From positions 1-44,615 of the IMG/VR virus record IMGVR_UViG_3300043331_001275: a DNA stretch of 44,615 nucleotides; one strand, given 5' to 3'. Below the pieces are notes generated by a model. That model had not been told where the DNA came from, ran no database searches, and saw only the letters and a list, made by a program, of their open reading frames with translations. Below, piece after piece: positions 7,015 to 14,664 of the stretch. The translations under genes and the position numbers were made by a program. Position 1 is the first letter of the stretch, and each line of letters opens with the position of its first letter. Source of the DNA: a virus.

Positions 7015-7036
7015 GAGGACCCGGAGGACCACCACT

Positions 7037-7462
7037 ATGTCAAAAAAGAGCAAGTTCCTGAAAGACCTCGAAGCCTCGATTCTGGCCGAGGACCACACTT
7101 TCAACATGCGTGACTTCACGACGGACTACTTCGACTACTTCGACTACGACGACGACCCGGACGACGTGCTCCCGCAGGTCACGTGCGACACGGCGTCGTG
7201 CATCGCCGGGCACATCCTCGCCGTGCGCCCAGGCTTGGCGCGCAAGTTTGCCAAGCAGTACGACGACAGCAGCTGGACGTTTGACGCGCTAGCAGCCGAT
7301 GTCTGGTATCATGAGACTGGCGAGCAGTGTCGGTTGGACTTTTACGGCGTGAACCACACCACGAAGCGCTTCGACAACGACGCCATCACTCGCGCGGAGG
7401 CCGTTGCGCACATTCGTGGCACGTCTGAGGTCTGGCCTCAGTTTGAGCGGCCGCAGCTGTGA
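7037..7462 (+). CDS. Hypothetical protein, tandem paralogue 2 (141 aa)
   Basis: ATG at 7037 (MSKKSKFLKDLEAS) has GGAGG nine bases upstream; a longer in-frame start at 6899 lies inside the previous gene and is rejected. It repeats the plan of 6571-7014: FLKDLEASILAEDHTFNM, CDTASCIAGHILAV, ETGEQCRLDFYGV and EVWPQFE. Between the first two blocks is a very acidic Asp/Tyr run (DYFDYFDYDDDPDD). The pair is a tandem duplication that has diverged. Its stop overlaps the GTG of the nuclease gene. Confidence 0.7.
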   Translation: MSKKSKFLKDLEASILAEDHTFNMRDFTTDYFDYFDYDDDPDDVLPQVTCDTASCIAGHILAVRPGLARKFAKQYDDSSWTFDALAADVWYHETGEQCRLDFYGVNHTTKRFDNDAITRAEAVAHIRGTSEVWPQFERPQL

Positions 7463-9087
7463 CCCGCCGACGCGCGCCGCTCTACGTCTCGCCGAGCCAG
7501 CTCCAGTCCTTCGCGGCGTGCGAGCGGCGGTGGTACTACGAGTCTGTTGCGGGCGTGGCACGTCCGGACGACGCCGGGGGCCAGTACTTGGCCCTCGGCA
7601 CGCTCGTGGACTACTTGGCCGAGGCGTACTCCGGCGAGGGTCGGACGTCCTGGTCGGGCGCGGCTGAGGTAGTCGCCATCGTCCGCGCCAACCCGCGCAA
7701 CGCCAACGTCGGCCAGGCGCTCGACGACGCCAAGTGGCTGGAGCTCGCGGACCGCGCGCTGAGGATGTTCCGCGCGCTCGTCGGCTTTTTGCCGGCAGCC
7801 GGGCCCGGCGTGACGACCCAGCACCGCTACCGCGTGCCGCTGGCGCCGGGTTTGTTCCTGACGGGCCGCGCTGATGTTCGCGCGGCCGCGGGCGGCGTGG
7901 TGTGCGACGTCAAGACCACTGTCGACCGCGGGCCGGGGCGCGGCCGCGACGCCAAAACGCCCGCGTACGCCAAGACGCACGAGACGCTTGCTGAGGACTG
8001 GCAGGCGCGGTGCTACGCTTGGGCTGAGTTCCAGGCCGACCCGCACCGGCTGAGCGTTGAGACGCGCTGGCTCTACGCCAGCAAGACGACCGTGGGGGCG
8101 GCGTGGGCTGCGACGCGGGTGTTTCAGCGCGCTGAGACGCTCGCGTGGTTTGCCGAGCACGTTCGTCCGGCCATCGAGCGGATGTTGGAACTCTCCGCCA
8201 CCGAGGGCCTTGCGCCTGAGGAGGCCGAGGCCAATCATGACTCATGCAGCCGGTGCTTCATGCGCCACGCCTGCAACCCGTACATCGGACGACAGAAACA
8301 CGACTACCAGACCGCCGACAGAACAGACGGAAGGAGACACCTACCCATCATGGCCTCACTAGCAGAACTACGCGCCCGCCAAGCCGGCGGCGCGCCACCC
8401 GCAGTCAACCGCCCTGCGCCGGCCGCACCACCAGCGCAAGCCGTGCTGCGCCCGACACCCAACGCCAACCTGATGGCGCAGCTCGTCGACGCGCTACCAC
8501 CAGACCCGCCCACCGCGCCAGACCGACTGGACGCCCTAGCGGCGTCACAAGGCGTCGTTGTGACCGAGTCCCGCGAGGACGTCTACGCCGCGCTAGTGGC
8601 TGAGGCCGCCGAGGCCGCCAACGGCACGCAGGATGACCGCCGCGCTGACGTGGCGCCGCGTGGACCCACCATGGTGAACGACGTCGGAGAGGACGTGGCG
8701 ACGGTGCTAGGCGAGCCGCATTCATCGAAGCCAAAGTTTCAGCGTGTCGTGGCGCCACGCGAGCCGGCGCCCGGCGACCACGTCGACGACGCCAAAGCGT
8801 ACGTGCTAGGGCCTAACGGGCCGGAGGCGCGTCCCGTCAGCGAGGTCCGCGCCGCCGTTGAGGCGGGCGCGGAGCTGGTCGTCGTGGCCGAGCCCGACCC
8901 GTCCGTCCGCCGCGGTCGCGGTCGGCCGCGCAAGCCGCGCTCAGCCGCGGCTGAGCCCGCGCCCGCGGCGTCGGCGGACGCCCAACGCACTGAGGCGCTC
9001 GCCACGGCCGTACAGCAGTTTGCGGACGCCGCGGCCACGCTGGTCTCGCGACTGAACGACGAGCTGCGTCGGCTGGGGGCGTTGTGA
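7459..9087 (+). CDS. PD-(D/E)XK nuclease with C-terminal AT-hook region (542 aa)
   Basis: GTG at 7459 in a GTGA overlap. Residues 11-27 (SPSQLQSFAACERRWYY) match the N-terminal motif of RecB/Cas4-like PD-(D/E)XK nucleases; residues about 135-155 carry GRADVR and CDVKTTV, the catalytic Asp...Asp-x-Lys region; CSRCFMRHAC at about 263-272 resembles the C-terminal Cys cluster of Cas4/AddB-like enzymes, here probably a partial Fe-S or zinc site. After about residue 297 the protein changes to a Pro/Ala-rich region containing GRGRPRKP near 486, a classic AT-hook. An in-frame ATG at 8350 (MASLAELRARQ) follows AAGGAG by 13 bases, so the C-terminal 245 aa may also be made separately. Likely recombination or DNA-end processing role. 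Confidence 0.8.
   Translation: MTRRRAPLYVSPSQLQSFAACERRWYYESVAGVARPDDAGGQYLALGTLVDYLAEAYSGEGRTSWSGAAEVVAIVRANPRNANVGQALDDAKWLELADRALRMFRALVGFLPAAGPGVTTQHRYRVPLAPGLFLTGRADVRAAAGGVVCDVKTTVDRGPGRGRDAKTPAYAKTHETLAEDWQARCYAWAEFQADPHRLSVETRWLYASKTTVGAAWAATRVFQRAETLAWFAEHVRPAIERMLELSATEGLAPEEAEANHDSCSRCFMRHACNPYIGRQKHDYQTADRTDGRRHLPIMASLAELRARQAGGAPPAVNRPAPAAPPAQAVLRPTPNANLMAQLVDALPPDPPTAPDRLDALAASQGVVVTESREDVYAALVAEAAEAANGTQDDRRADVAPRGPTMVNDVGEDVATVLGEPHSSKPKFQRVVAPREPAPGDHVDDAKAYVLGPNGPEARPVSEVRAAVEAGAELVVVAEPDPSVRRGRGRPRKPRSAAAEPAPAASADAQRTEALATAVQQFADAAATLVSRLNDELRRLGAL
8350..9087 (+). CDS. Possible internal in-frame product: Pro/Ala-rich AT-hook protein (245 aa)
   Basis: Nested in frame in the nuclease gene. 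ATG at 8350 is preceded by GGAAGGAG, stronger than the SDs of several real genes here. The product has no nuclease motifs, is rich in Ala and Pro and carries GRGRPRKP, which binds the minor groove of AT-rich DNA in known AT-hook proteins, then a C-terminal helix (FADAAATLVSRLNDELRRL). Either two genes fused by loss of a stop or one gene with two translation starts. Not proven. Confidence 0.35.
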   Translation: MASLAELRARQAGGAPPAVNRPAPAAPPAQAVLRPTPNANLMAQLVDALPPDPPTAPDRLDALAASQGVVVTESREDVYAALVAEAAEAANGTQDDRRADVAPRGPTMVNDVGEDVATVLGEPHSSKPKFQRVVAPREPAPGDHVDDAKAYVLGPNGPEARPVSEVRAAVEAGAELVVVAEPDPSVRRGRGRPRKPRSAAAEPAPAASADAQRTEALATAVQQFADAAATLVSRLNDELRRLGAL

Positions 9088-9641
9088 GCTTCGCCGTCTT
9101 GTACCGAGAACGTCGCGACGGCACGTTGCAGCGCGTCGTCGACTACGACGAAGCTACCGAGGCCCTGGTCGACCAGCTCCGCGCCCGCGTGGTGGAGTTG
9201 GAGACGCACGCGCAGGTGATGAACGAGATGCGCGATAGTCTCCGAGCTGAGACGAGCGCCGCCAACGCCCGCGTGGCGGAGTTGGAGGCTCGGAACGCAG
9301 AGCTGCACGCAGCGGGCCTCGCAACTGCCGACATAGCCAACAAGGCCAACGGCCGCGCCGAGGCGGCGGAGCAACAGCGCCTGCGTACACAGCTCGCGGC
9401 AGACGGAGTCGAGAAGCGCCGTCAGGACTCCGAATCCGAAGCCGTACAGTGGAAGGCAAAGTGCGAGGCGGCGGAGCGGGAAATGCACACTGCGCATATT
9501 CAGACCAATGAAGCACTGCGCCAGCGCGACCGTGCCGAAGCCGAAGCCGTGACCCTGCGCGCTGAGGTAGGCCGGCTGCGTGAAAAGCTCGCCCTGACCG
9601 AGGCGCGGCTGCGTGAGGCGCTGGCTTGTGACTGGTGCTGA
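9084..9641 (+). CDS. Coiled-coil protein (185 aa)
   Basis: GTG at 9084 in a GTGA overlap with the nuclease. After about 25 residues almost the whole chain is heptad-rich helix (ALVDQLRARVVELETHAQ, ARVAELEARNAELHAAG, TLRAEVGRLREKLALTEA), so a long dimeric coiled coil is predicted. No catalytic motif. It lies between a nuclease and an SF2 helicase and may be a recombination accessory protein, but no function can be assigned. Its 3' end overlaps the helicase start by about 28 bases. Confidence 0.7.
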   Translation: MSFAVLYRERRDGTLQRVVDYDEATEALVDQLRARVVELETHAQVMNEMRDSLRAETSAANARVAELEARNAELHAAGLATADIANKANGRAEAAEQQRLRTQLAADGVEKRRQDSESEAVQWKAKCEAAEREMHTAHIQTNEALRQRDRAEAEAVTLRAEVGRLREKLALTEARLREALACDWC

Positions 9642-11118
9642 ACCTTTCACCCCACACCCCTGGCAACGCGACGCCATCGAGGCCTATTTTAAGCTCGGTG
9701 GCGTCGTCGTCTGGCTCGACCCAGGTACAGGGAAGACGTACGTCGCGGCCAAGATTGCGGCTCGGTGCGCGCGGCCGTTGCTGGTGACGCCCGCCCCGCG
9801 CCAAGCGCTCGCCCAATTCCGCGAGTACGGCGTGCCGGCGCACTTGGCGGCGGGCGGCCCGGGGCCGCCGGGCTCGTGTGCCATCGCGACGTACGCCTGG
9901 CTGACGGGCAAAAAGCAGGCCAACTGGGTCGCCGAGTACGCGCCGTCCGACGTGCTACTCGACGAGTTCCACCGCGCGCGCGGGCTCGGTCACTCCGCGC
10001 GCCGCCGCGTTGAGGCGTACCTCGAGGCCAACCCAGCCGTGCGCGTGGCCGTGTTCACCGGCTCGCCGAGTATGTCGGGCCGGCTGCACGACTTCGCCTA
10101 CGGCTTGACGTGGGCGTTGCGGTCCCGGGCCCGTGGACTCGTGCCGCAGCTGCGCTCTGGCCTGGACGCGCTGGAGGCCCACTTCGAGGCTGCTGGCCCT
10201 TCGGCTCGTGGGGCGTTCCGCGCCAGGCTAGCAGCCACACCGGGCGTGTTCCTGGACGTTGGTGGGGTCGGGTCATACGACGGTGAGGTCCACATTCGGC
10301 TGCTGCGGCCACCAGGTGGGCCGGTGGCCGAGCTGCCCGACACGTGGGAGCTACCGGGTGGCGACGGCGTCCTGATAGAGTCCGCCGCCCACGCCGCTGA
10401 GGTTGACCGCCAGCTCGCCTGGGGTTATTACTTGGAGACGCGCCCGCGGCCCAGCCAGCGGTACCGCGAGGCCCGCCAGCGCTGGGGGCGCGTCGTGCGG
10501 CGCGTAGTGCTCTCCGGGCTGGACGGAGTGCACACTGAGGCCCAAGTTCGAGACGTCGAGCCAGAGGAGTACGCGCGTTGGCTGCGAGCGCAGGAGGTCG
10601 AGGGCCCGGTGCCAGACCCGGTGCCGGTGTGGCTGCCGGGGGCTGCCACGGGCCCGCTCGCGTGGGCCACCAGCCTGGCCGCGGGCACCACGCCGACGCT
10701 GGTTTGGGCTCGGCACCGCGCGCTACAAGAGGCTGCCGCTGAGGCACTAGACGCGCCTCTACACCGCAGCCTGTGTCGCGCTGCCAGCGGCCAGCTGCCG
10801 ACCGACCACGGCCAGACGGCCGTGCTGTCTGTCGACTCGTGCTCTGAGGCGTACAATTTCCAGACACACTACTGGCGCAACCTCATCCTGGAGCCCAGCG
10901 CCGACCCCGAGGAGTTCAAACAGCTGGTCGGTCGCACCGCACGCCAGGGCCAAAAACACCCGTACGTCGACGCCGACGTCGTGGTCAACGGGAAAGGCGC
11001 TGCTAGGGCCTTGCACACTGCCATCGAAAGAGCCATGTTAGTTCAGCAACTCACGGGCAAGTCCAACCCGCTCTTGAGTCCGAACGTAGCCAAACAACTA
11101 GAGGAGTTTCAGTCGTAA
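9613..11118 (+). CDS. SF2 DEAD/SNF2-like helicase (501 aa)
   Basis: Two GTG starts are possible: 9613 (GAGG nine bases upstream) and 9628 (GAGG twelve upstream). Motifs seen: Q-like PHPWQRDAIEAY, Walker A LDPGTGKTYVAAKIA (about 35-49), Walker B VLLDEFH (about 114-120, DEFH box), motif III-like FTGSPS, and motif VI QLVGRTARQGQ (about 437-447). This is the layout of phage SNF2/RAD3-like SF2 ATPases encoded near family A polymerases. Likely acts at replication forks or in recombination. Co-directional with the nuclease, SSB-like and polymerase genes. Confidence 0.85.
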   Translation: MRRWLVTGAEPFTPHPWQRDAIEAYFKLGGVVVWLDPGTGKTYVAAKIAARCARPLLVTPAPRQALAQFREYGVPAHLAAGGPGPPGSCAIATYAWLTGKKQANWVAEYAPSDVLLDEFHRARGLGHSARRRVEAYLEANPAVRVAVFTGSPSMSGRLHDFAYGLTWALRSRARGLVPQLRSGLDALEAHFEAAGPSARGAFRARLAATPGVFLDVGGVGSYDGEVHIRLLRPPGGPVAELPDTWELPGGDGVLIESAAHAAEVDRQLAWGYYLETRPRPSQRYREARQRWGRVVRRVVLSGLDGVHTEAQVRDVEPEEYARWLRAQEVEGPVPDPVPVWLPGAATGPLAWATSLAAGTTPTLVWARHRALQEAAAEALDAPLHRSLCRAASGQLPTDHGQTAVLSVDSCSEAYNFQTHYWRNLILEPSADPEEFKQLVGRTARQGQKHPYVDADVVVNGKGAARALHTAIERAMLVQQLTGKSNPLLSPNVAKQLEEFQS

Positions 11119-11119
11119 T

Positions 11120-11683
11120 ATGCCTGCCCCCACCAACCCCACCACCCAAGCCGCCAGCGCCATCGTGACGCAGCAAGCCGTCGACCGCGAGACAGCCGCA
11201 ATCATCGGCTACAGCGACTCAGCCGAGTCGCGCCAGCTCATCTCTGAAGCGCGCGGCGACCTGTTGCCGTACAACGTGCCGTTCGACTGCCTCGTAGAGC
11301 TCATCGAAGGCAAAGCCGAGAAGAACTACGACTCACGTGGTTTTCGGCTCAAAATCCGCATTCTGGAGTCCAACAACCCGGCCGTCAAAGTCAACAGCAC
11401 GTTGACCGTCTGGTTCTGGGACCGCCACCCGACCATCAAGGAATTCGTCATGGCCGAGATGGCCGAACAGCGTGTCCGTTTTGCGGCGGCGCTCGACCAG
11501 TACGAGGGTGACCCGCTGGAGCTCAACCCCGACGGCTCGCCGAAGTACCACGCAGCTCCGAGGCTGCTAGAGCTGCACCGCGAGGTGGAACCTCTCGGCA
11601 TACGGATGCGGTTCGAGAACCGTTTCGTTCGGAAAACCCGCACCGGCGCACTCATCCACAAGCTCCACTTCAGCCTCGCGTGA
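11120..11683 (+). CDS. Probable ssDNA-binding-like phage protein (187 aa)
   Basis: ATG at 11120 follows GAGGAG by 13 bases. The centre (FDCLVELIEGKAEKNYDSRG, then FRLKIRILES, VNSTLTVWFWDRHP) alternates beta strands in the pattern of DUF669-like phage proteins found between helicase and polymerase genes and thought to be SSB-like. The C-terminus RTGALIHKLHFSLA lacks the acidic tail of cellular SSB. The call rests mainly on position and strand pattern. Confidence 0.45.
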   Translation: MPAPTNPTTQAASAIVTQQAVDRETAAIIGYSDSAESRQLISEARGDLLPYNVPFDCLVELIEGKAEKNYDSRGFRLKIRILESNNPAVKVNSTLTVWFWDRHPTIKEFVMAEMAEQRVRFAAALDQYEGDPLELNPDGSPKYHAAPRLLELHREVEPLGIRMRFENRFVRKTRTGALIHKLHFSLA

Positions 11684-11687
11684 CGTC

Positions 11688-11957
11688 ATGAAAGCCGACC
11701 AAACCTGGAGCTTTTCGTGTCCGTTGCACCGAGTCGACGTCGCGCGTATCCTTCGCGAGGCGCGCGTCGACGAAGGCAACGTCGTGCGTTTCACCGTCGC
11801 TGGCGAGACGTACACCGGCTGGTGCGACTCGTGCTACGAGCCTGCGTCCGGCGAGGACGAGCTGCTGTTCCTGCCGGGGCGGTCCGTCGTGCTCGGCGAC
11901 CGCGCCGGCGCCCTGCTCGGCCGCGTCGAGACTGTTGTCGAAGTGTTCGAGCCGTAA
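11688..11957 (+). CDS. Hypothetical small zinc-ribbon-like protein (89 aa)
   Basis: ATG at 11688, four bases after the preceding stop and without a clear SD, so coupled translation is likely. CPLHRVD at the N-terminus and CDSC in the middle provide three Cys and one His that could form a zinc site. The rest is a small beta-rich domain (VVRFTVAGETYTGW, RVETVVEVFEP). Last gene before a regulatory gap and the DNA polymerase. Confidence 0.6.
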   Translation: MKADQTWSFSCPLHRVDVARILREARVDEGNVVRFTVAGETYTGWCDSCYEPASGEDELLFLPGRSVVLGDRAGALLGRVETVVEVFEP

Positions 11958-11967
11958 GAAATCAACC

Positions 11968-11982
11968 TGTGTAACGTACACA
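11968..11982. promoter_or_regulatory. Operator-like palindrome upstream of DNA polymerase
   Basis: TGTGTA-ACG-TACACA, a perfect 6-bp inverted repeat with a 3-base centre in the 138-base gap before the polymerase. The size suits a dimeric repressor or activator site. No obvious regulator gene is present in the genome, so a host factor would have to bind. Confidence 0.4.
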
Positions 11983-12051
11983 CGCAGTACCTGGTTGCAC
12001 GTAGGCCCACCAGTGAAAGGGAACGGAGTGGTCGTCGTAAGATGGCTGCGG

Positions 12052-12085
12052 CGGCCGCCAAACATAACTGGCGGCCGTCTTTTTT
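12052..12085 (+). terminator. Intrinsic terminator/attenuator at the DNA polymerase start
   Basis: Stem 12052-12060 (CGGCCGCCA) with 12069-12077 (TGGCGGCCG), 8-base loop AACATAAC, followed by TCTTTTTT to 12085. This is a complete rho-independent terminator on the coding strand. It ends ten bases before the ATG at 12096, and would lie inside the coding sequence if translation starts at the in-frame ATG at 12042. It may end the upstream operon, with the polymerase made by read-through, or act as an attenuator. Confidence 0.8.
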
Positions 12086-12095
12086 GGTGTGGGCC

Positions 12096-14096
12096 ATGGC
12101 ACGACGCTACTACGCATACGACTCAGAGACGGTTCCGTTCGGGCCGGGTGACATGGCGCCCGAGCTCGTGTGTGTGCAGTTCCAGGAGCTCGCCACGCTC
12201 GCCGACCCGTCGACACGCCATTTGGTCACGAAGGCCGGCGGCGCGCTCGCGCACGTCAAGCGACTGCTGGACGACCCAGACGTCGTGCTGGTCGGCCACA
12301 ACATCGCCTACGACATGGCCGTGCTCGTGCGCGAAGGCCTCGTCGTGGAGGTCTTTCGTGCGTACCGCGAGGGGCGCGTGCTGTGCACGTGGGTGTTTGA
12401 ACGGCTCGGCGAAATCGCTGGGCTGACGACGCGCAAGAACCTCTCCGTCGATGGCGCTATGGCGGCGCACGGTGTGCCTGTGCCGGAGGTAATGAACGCC
12501 AAGGTGCCAGACGGCCGGCTCTGCCAGAAGAAGAACGGGGCGTGGGAACCGTGCCCGCTGTCGGTTGACTTCGGGCGTTTCCTGCACGAGACGGAAATCC
12601 GCTCGGAGCTGCACCGTGACTACGCTCTGACCGACTTGTTGGTCGGCAAGCTGTTCCAGCGCCAGTACCAGCGTTTTGCTCGCGACGTGCCGCTGTCGGC
12701 CGTGGCGCTCGTGTCGCGTACGCAATTCTGGCTGCAGCTGATGTCGGTCTGGGGCCTGCGCACTGACGCCGACCTGGTCGCGGCGTTCCGTGACGACGTC
12801 GTTGCGCAGCTGGCCGAGCTGCGGGAGCTCTTCACGCAGCCTGACGACGTCCAGTGTGAGTGCGGCCAAGAGCCGCACGACGAGGCGTGCCCGCTCGCGG
12901 GGTACTTCGTCCGCCCCGACGGCTCGTGCATGGTGAAAGACCGCCTGCAGCCCGCCATCGTGCGCGCCTACGACGGCCGCCCCCCGCTCACGCCGCCGTC
13001 GAAGAAGTTCCCACAAGGCCAGCCTCAGCGCTCGGCGCTCGTGCTGGAGTCGTCCGGCAATCCGCGCCTGCAGGCGTTCGCCCACTACTCTGAGCTCGTC
13101 AAGGCCGAGTCGGCCGACGTGCCGATGCTGGAGCGTGGCTGGCTGCACCCGCGCTACGGCCTGGCCGACACGTGCCGCACGACGTGCTCCGACCCGAATG
13201 CGCAGAATCTGCCGGGGGCGGGCCTGGTGCGGCAGTGCATCCAGCCGGCGCCCGGGTTCGCGTTTCTAGAGCGCGACTACTCCGGCGTCGAGCTCTGCAC
13301 GTTTGCGGCGCTCGGCGTGCGGCTGCTGGGTGACTCCAGCATGGCGGACCAAATCAACCAATCCGGCGACCCGGGTTTCATGCACGCCGTGCTCGGCGGC
13401 CAGCTGCTCGGCGTGACGCCGCAAGAGCTTCTCCGTCGGCGCAAAGCTGGCGACGAGCTCGCCGAGAACGCTCGCACGCGCGCCAAGAACGCCAACTTCG
13501 GTTTCATGGGCGGCATGGGGTACCGCAAGTACGTCGACTACGTGCGCGCTCTCAGCAAGGGGAAAATCGTCCTGACGCTGGAAGAGTCGAAAGCGCTCCG
13601 CGAGGCCTGGGCCACCGCCGTGCCCGTCGGCCCTAAGTACCACGAGTACGTCGCCAGCACCGAGCGCTACGACGGCTCGTTCGAGGCTGAAATCCCGTAC
13701 CTAGGTGTCAAGCGCCGGAACCTCTGGTACACCGCGGCGTGCAACACGCCGTTCCAAGGCTGGGCCGCAGCCATCATGCACGAGGCCGGCTGGCGGCTCG
13801 CGGAGGCGTGCTACCTGCCGGGTGGGGCGTTGGTTGGCGTGCACCCAGCCTTGTTCGTGCACGACTCGTTCACGCTGGAAACCCCCGACGCCCCGGACGA
13901 TTTGACGGAAGTCGACGTCATCTTCGAGCGCATCCTCGATGAGGCCGCCGCCCACGTCATGCCGGAAGTCCGAACAAAAAGTGAAGGCCACGCGGCCTAT
14001 TCGCTTGCAAAACGTGTGAACGGACAAAAGGTTGGTAGAGTCACAGATAATCGCGGGCGTCTACTGGTGTGGACGGCGCGCGAGAAAGAGCACTGA
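12096..14096 (+). CDS. Family A DNA polymerase with 3'-5' exonuclease (666 aa)
   Basis: Start set at ATG 12096 because the exonuclease domain begins at once; ATG 12042 with GGAG 13 bases upstream would add 18 residues. Exo motifs: YDSET (Exo I, residues 7-11), VGHNIAYDM (Exo II), YALTDLLV (Exo III). A Cys/His insert (CECGQEPHDEAC) precedes the polymerase part. Polymerase motif A is RDYSGVEL (about 393-400), motif B RTRAKNANFGFMGGMG (about 459-474), with GG in place of the usual YG of cellular Pol I, as in many phage FGFPGG-type enzymes, and motif C FVHDSF, with Ser in place of the common Glu. No 5' nuclease domain. Replicative polymerase; neighbours include MazZ-like and DatZ-like enzymes, so it may be related to DpoZ. 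Confidence 0.93.
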   Translation: MARRYYAYDSETVPFGPGDMAPELVCVQFQELATLADPSTRHLVTKAGGALAHVKRLLDDPDVVLVGHNIAYDMAVLVREGLVVEVFRAYREGRVLCTWVFERLGEIAGLTTRKNLSVDGAMAAHGVPVPEVMNAKVPDGRLCQKKNGAWEPCPLSVDFGRFLHETEIRSELHRDYALTDLLVGKLFQRQYQRFARDVPLSAVALVSRTQFWLQLMSVWGLRTDADLVAAFRDDVVAQLAELRELFTQPDDVQCECGQEPHDEACPLAGYFVRPDGSCMVKDRLQPAIVRAYDGRPPLTPPSKKFPQGQPQRSALVLESSGNPRLQAFAHYSELVKAESADVPMLERGWLHPRYGLADTCRTTCSDPNAQNLPGAGLVRQCIQPAPGFAFLERDYSGVELCTFAALGVRLLGDSSMADQINQSGDPGFMHAVLGGQLLGVTPQELLRRRKAGDELAENARTRAKNANFGFMGGMGYRKYVDYVRALSKGKIVLTLEESKALREAWATAVPVGPKYHEYVASTERYDGSFEAEIPYLGVKRRNLWYTAACNTPFQGWAAAIMHEAGWRLAEACYLPGGALVGVHPALFVHDSFTLETPDAPDDLTEVDVIFERILDEAAAHVMPEVRTKSEGHAAYSLAKRVNGQKVGRVTDNRGRLLVWTAREKEH

Positions 14097-14103
14097 AGAA
14101 ACC

Positions 14104-14664
14104 ATGGAAACCAAAGACCCGAAAGGGCTGGTCGCGTCGTCGAAGCCGGACCTGTCCCTCGTGACGGGGCCGATGCTCGTCGGGCTAGCGGCTGCGCTCG
14201 CCAACGGCGAGAAGAAATACGGCCGGCTGAACTGGCGCACCAGCGGAGGTATCCGCGCGCTCGTCTACACCGCTGCCGCGCTGCGCCACATCAAGGCCTG
14301 GGAAGACGGCGAGGACGTCGCCCCTGACTCAGGCGTGCACCACCTGGACCACGCGCTAGCGTCGCTCGCCATCCTGCGAGACGCCGCGGCCGCGGGGACG
14401 CTCGTAGACAACAGAGGTTCGGCGCTCCCGGCGCCGGCGAAGAAGGAGCCAGGAGCAGACATGAAAAAGTACATCTTCGAGGAAGGGTCCAACGGACCCG
14501 TGTCGATTGCAGCCTCCGACGTAGAGGAGGTGCAGATACTAGCCAACGGCGACGTGTACGTCACGTTACGTAGCTGCGGTGCGTTCGCCGAGTTCTCGGC
14601 AGAGGACGGCCTGCGGTGGTACATCGTAGACGGCGACGACGGCGAGGCCGCCCATGCCGGGTGA
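14104..14664 (+). CDS. dATP/dGTP diphosphohydrolase-like (MazZ/DUF5664) protein (186 aa)
   Basis: ATG at 14104 (METKDPKGLVASSK). Residues about 13-100 match the dATP/dGTP diphosphohydrolase N-terminal family (PF18909, related to MazG/MazZ): KPDLSLV, GEKKYGRLNW, ALRHIKAWEDGED, PDSGVHHLDHALASLAIL, with the Glu, Arg-His, Glu-Asp and His residues typical of these all-alpha NTP pyrophosphatases. In Z-genome phages MazZ turns dGTP into dGMP for PurZ. After about residue 115 comes a separate 67-aa region with its own ATG at 14461 and an AGGAG five bases upstream. It sits directly between polymerase and the HD phosphohydrolase gene, but PurZ is absent from the genome. Confidence 0.75.
   Translation: METKDPKGLVASSKPDLSLVTGPMLVGLAAALANGEKKYGRLNWRTSGGIRALVYTAAALRHIKAWEDGEDVAPDSGVHHLDHALASLAILRDAAAAGTLVDNRGSALPAPAKKEPGADMKKYIFEEGSNGPVSIAASDVEEVQILANGDVYVTLRSCGAFAEFSAEDGLRWYIVDGDDGEAAHAG
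14461..14664 (+). CDS. Possible internal in-frame product (67 aa)
   Basis: Nested at the 3' end of the MazZ-like gene in the same frame. ATG at 14461 (MKKYIFEEGSNG) has AGGAG at five bases, an ideal SD, directly after a Pro/Lys linker. The piece looks like an independent small beta-rich domain (EEVQILANGDVYVTLRSCG, DGLRWYIVDGDDG). It may be a fused gene also translated alone. No family recognised. Confidence 0.45.
   Translation: MKKYIFEEGSNGPVSIAASDVEEVQILANGDVYVTLRSCGAFAEFSAEDGLRWYIVDGDDGEAAHAG

Noticed and set aside
6899-7036. Extended start of the second tandem paralogue
   Set aside because: It lies in the previous gene and ATG 7037 has GGAGG; the paralogue alignment also starts there.
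12123-13148. Minus-strand frame of 341 aa opposite the polymerase
   Set aside because: Antisense shadow; the plus strand has all polymerase motifs.
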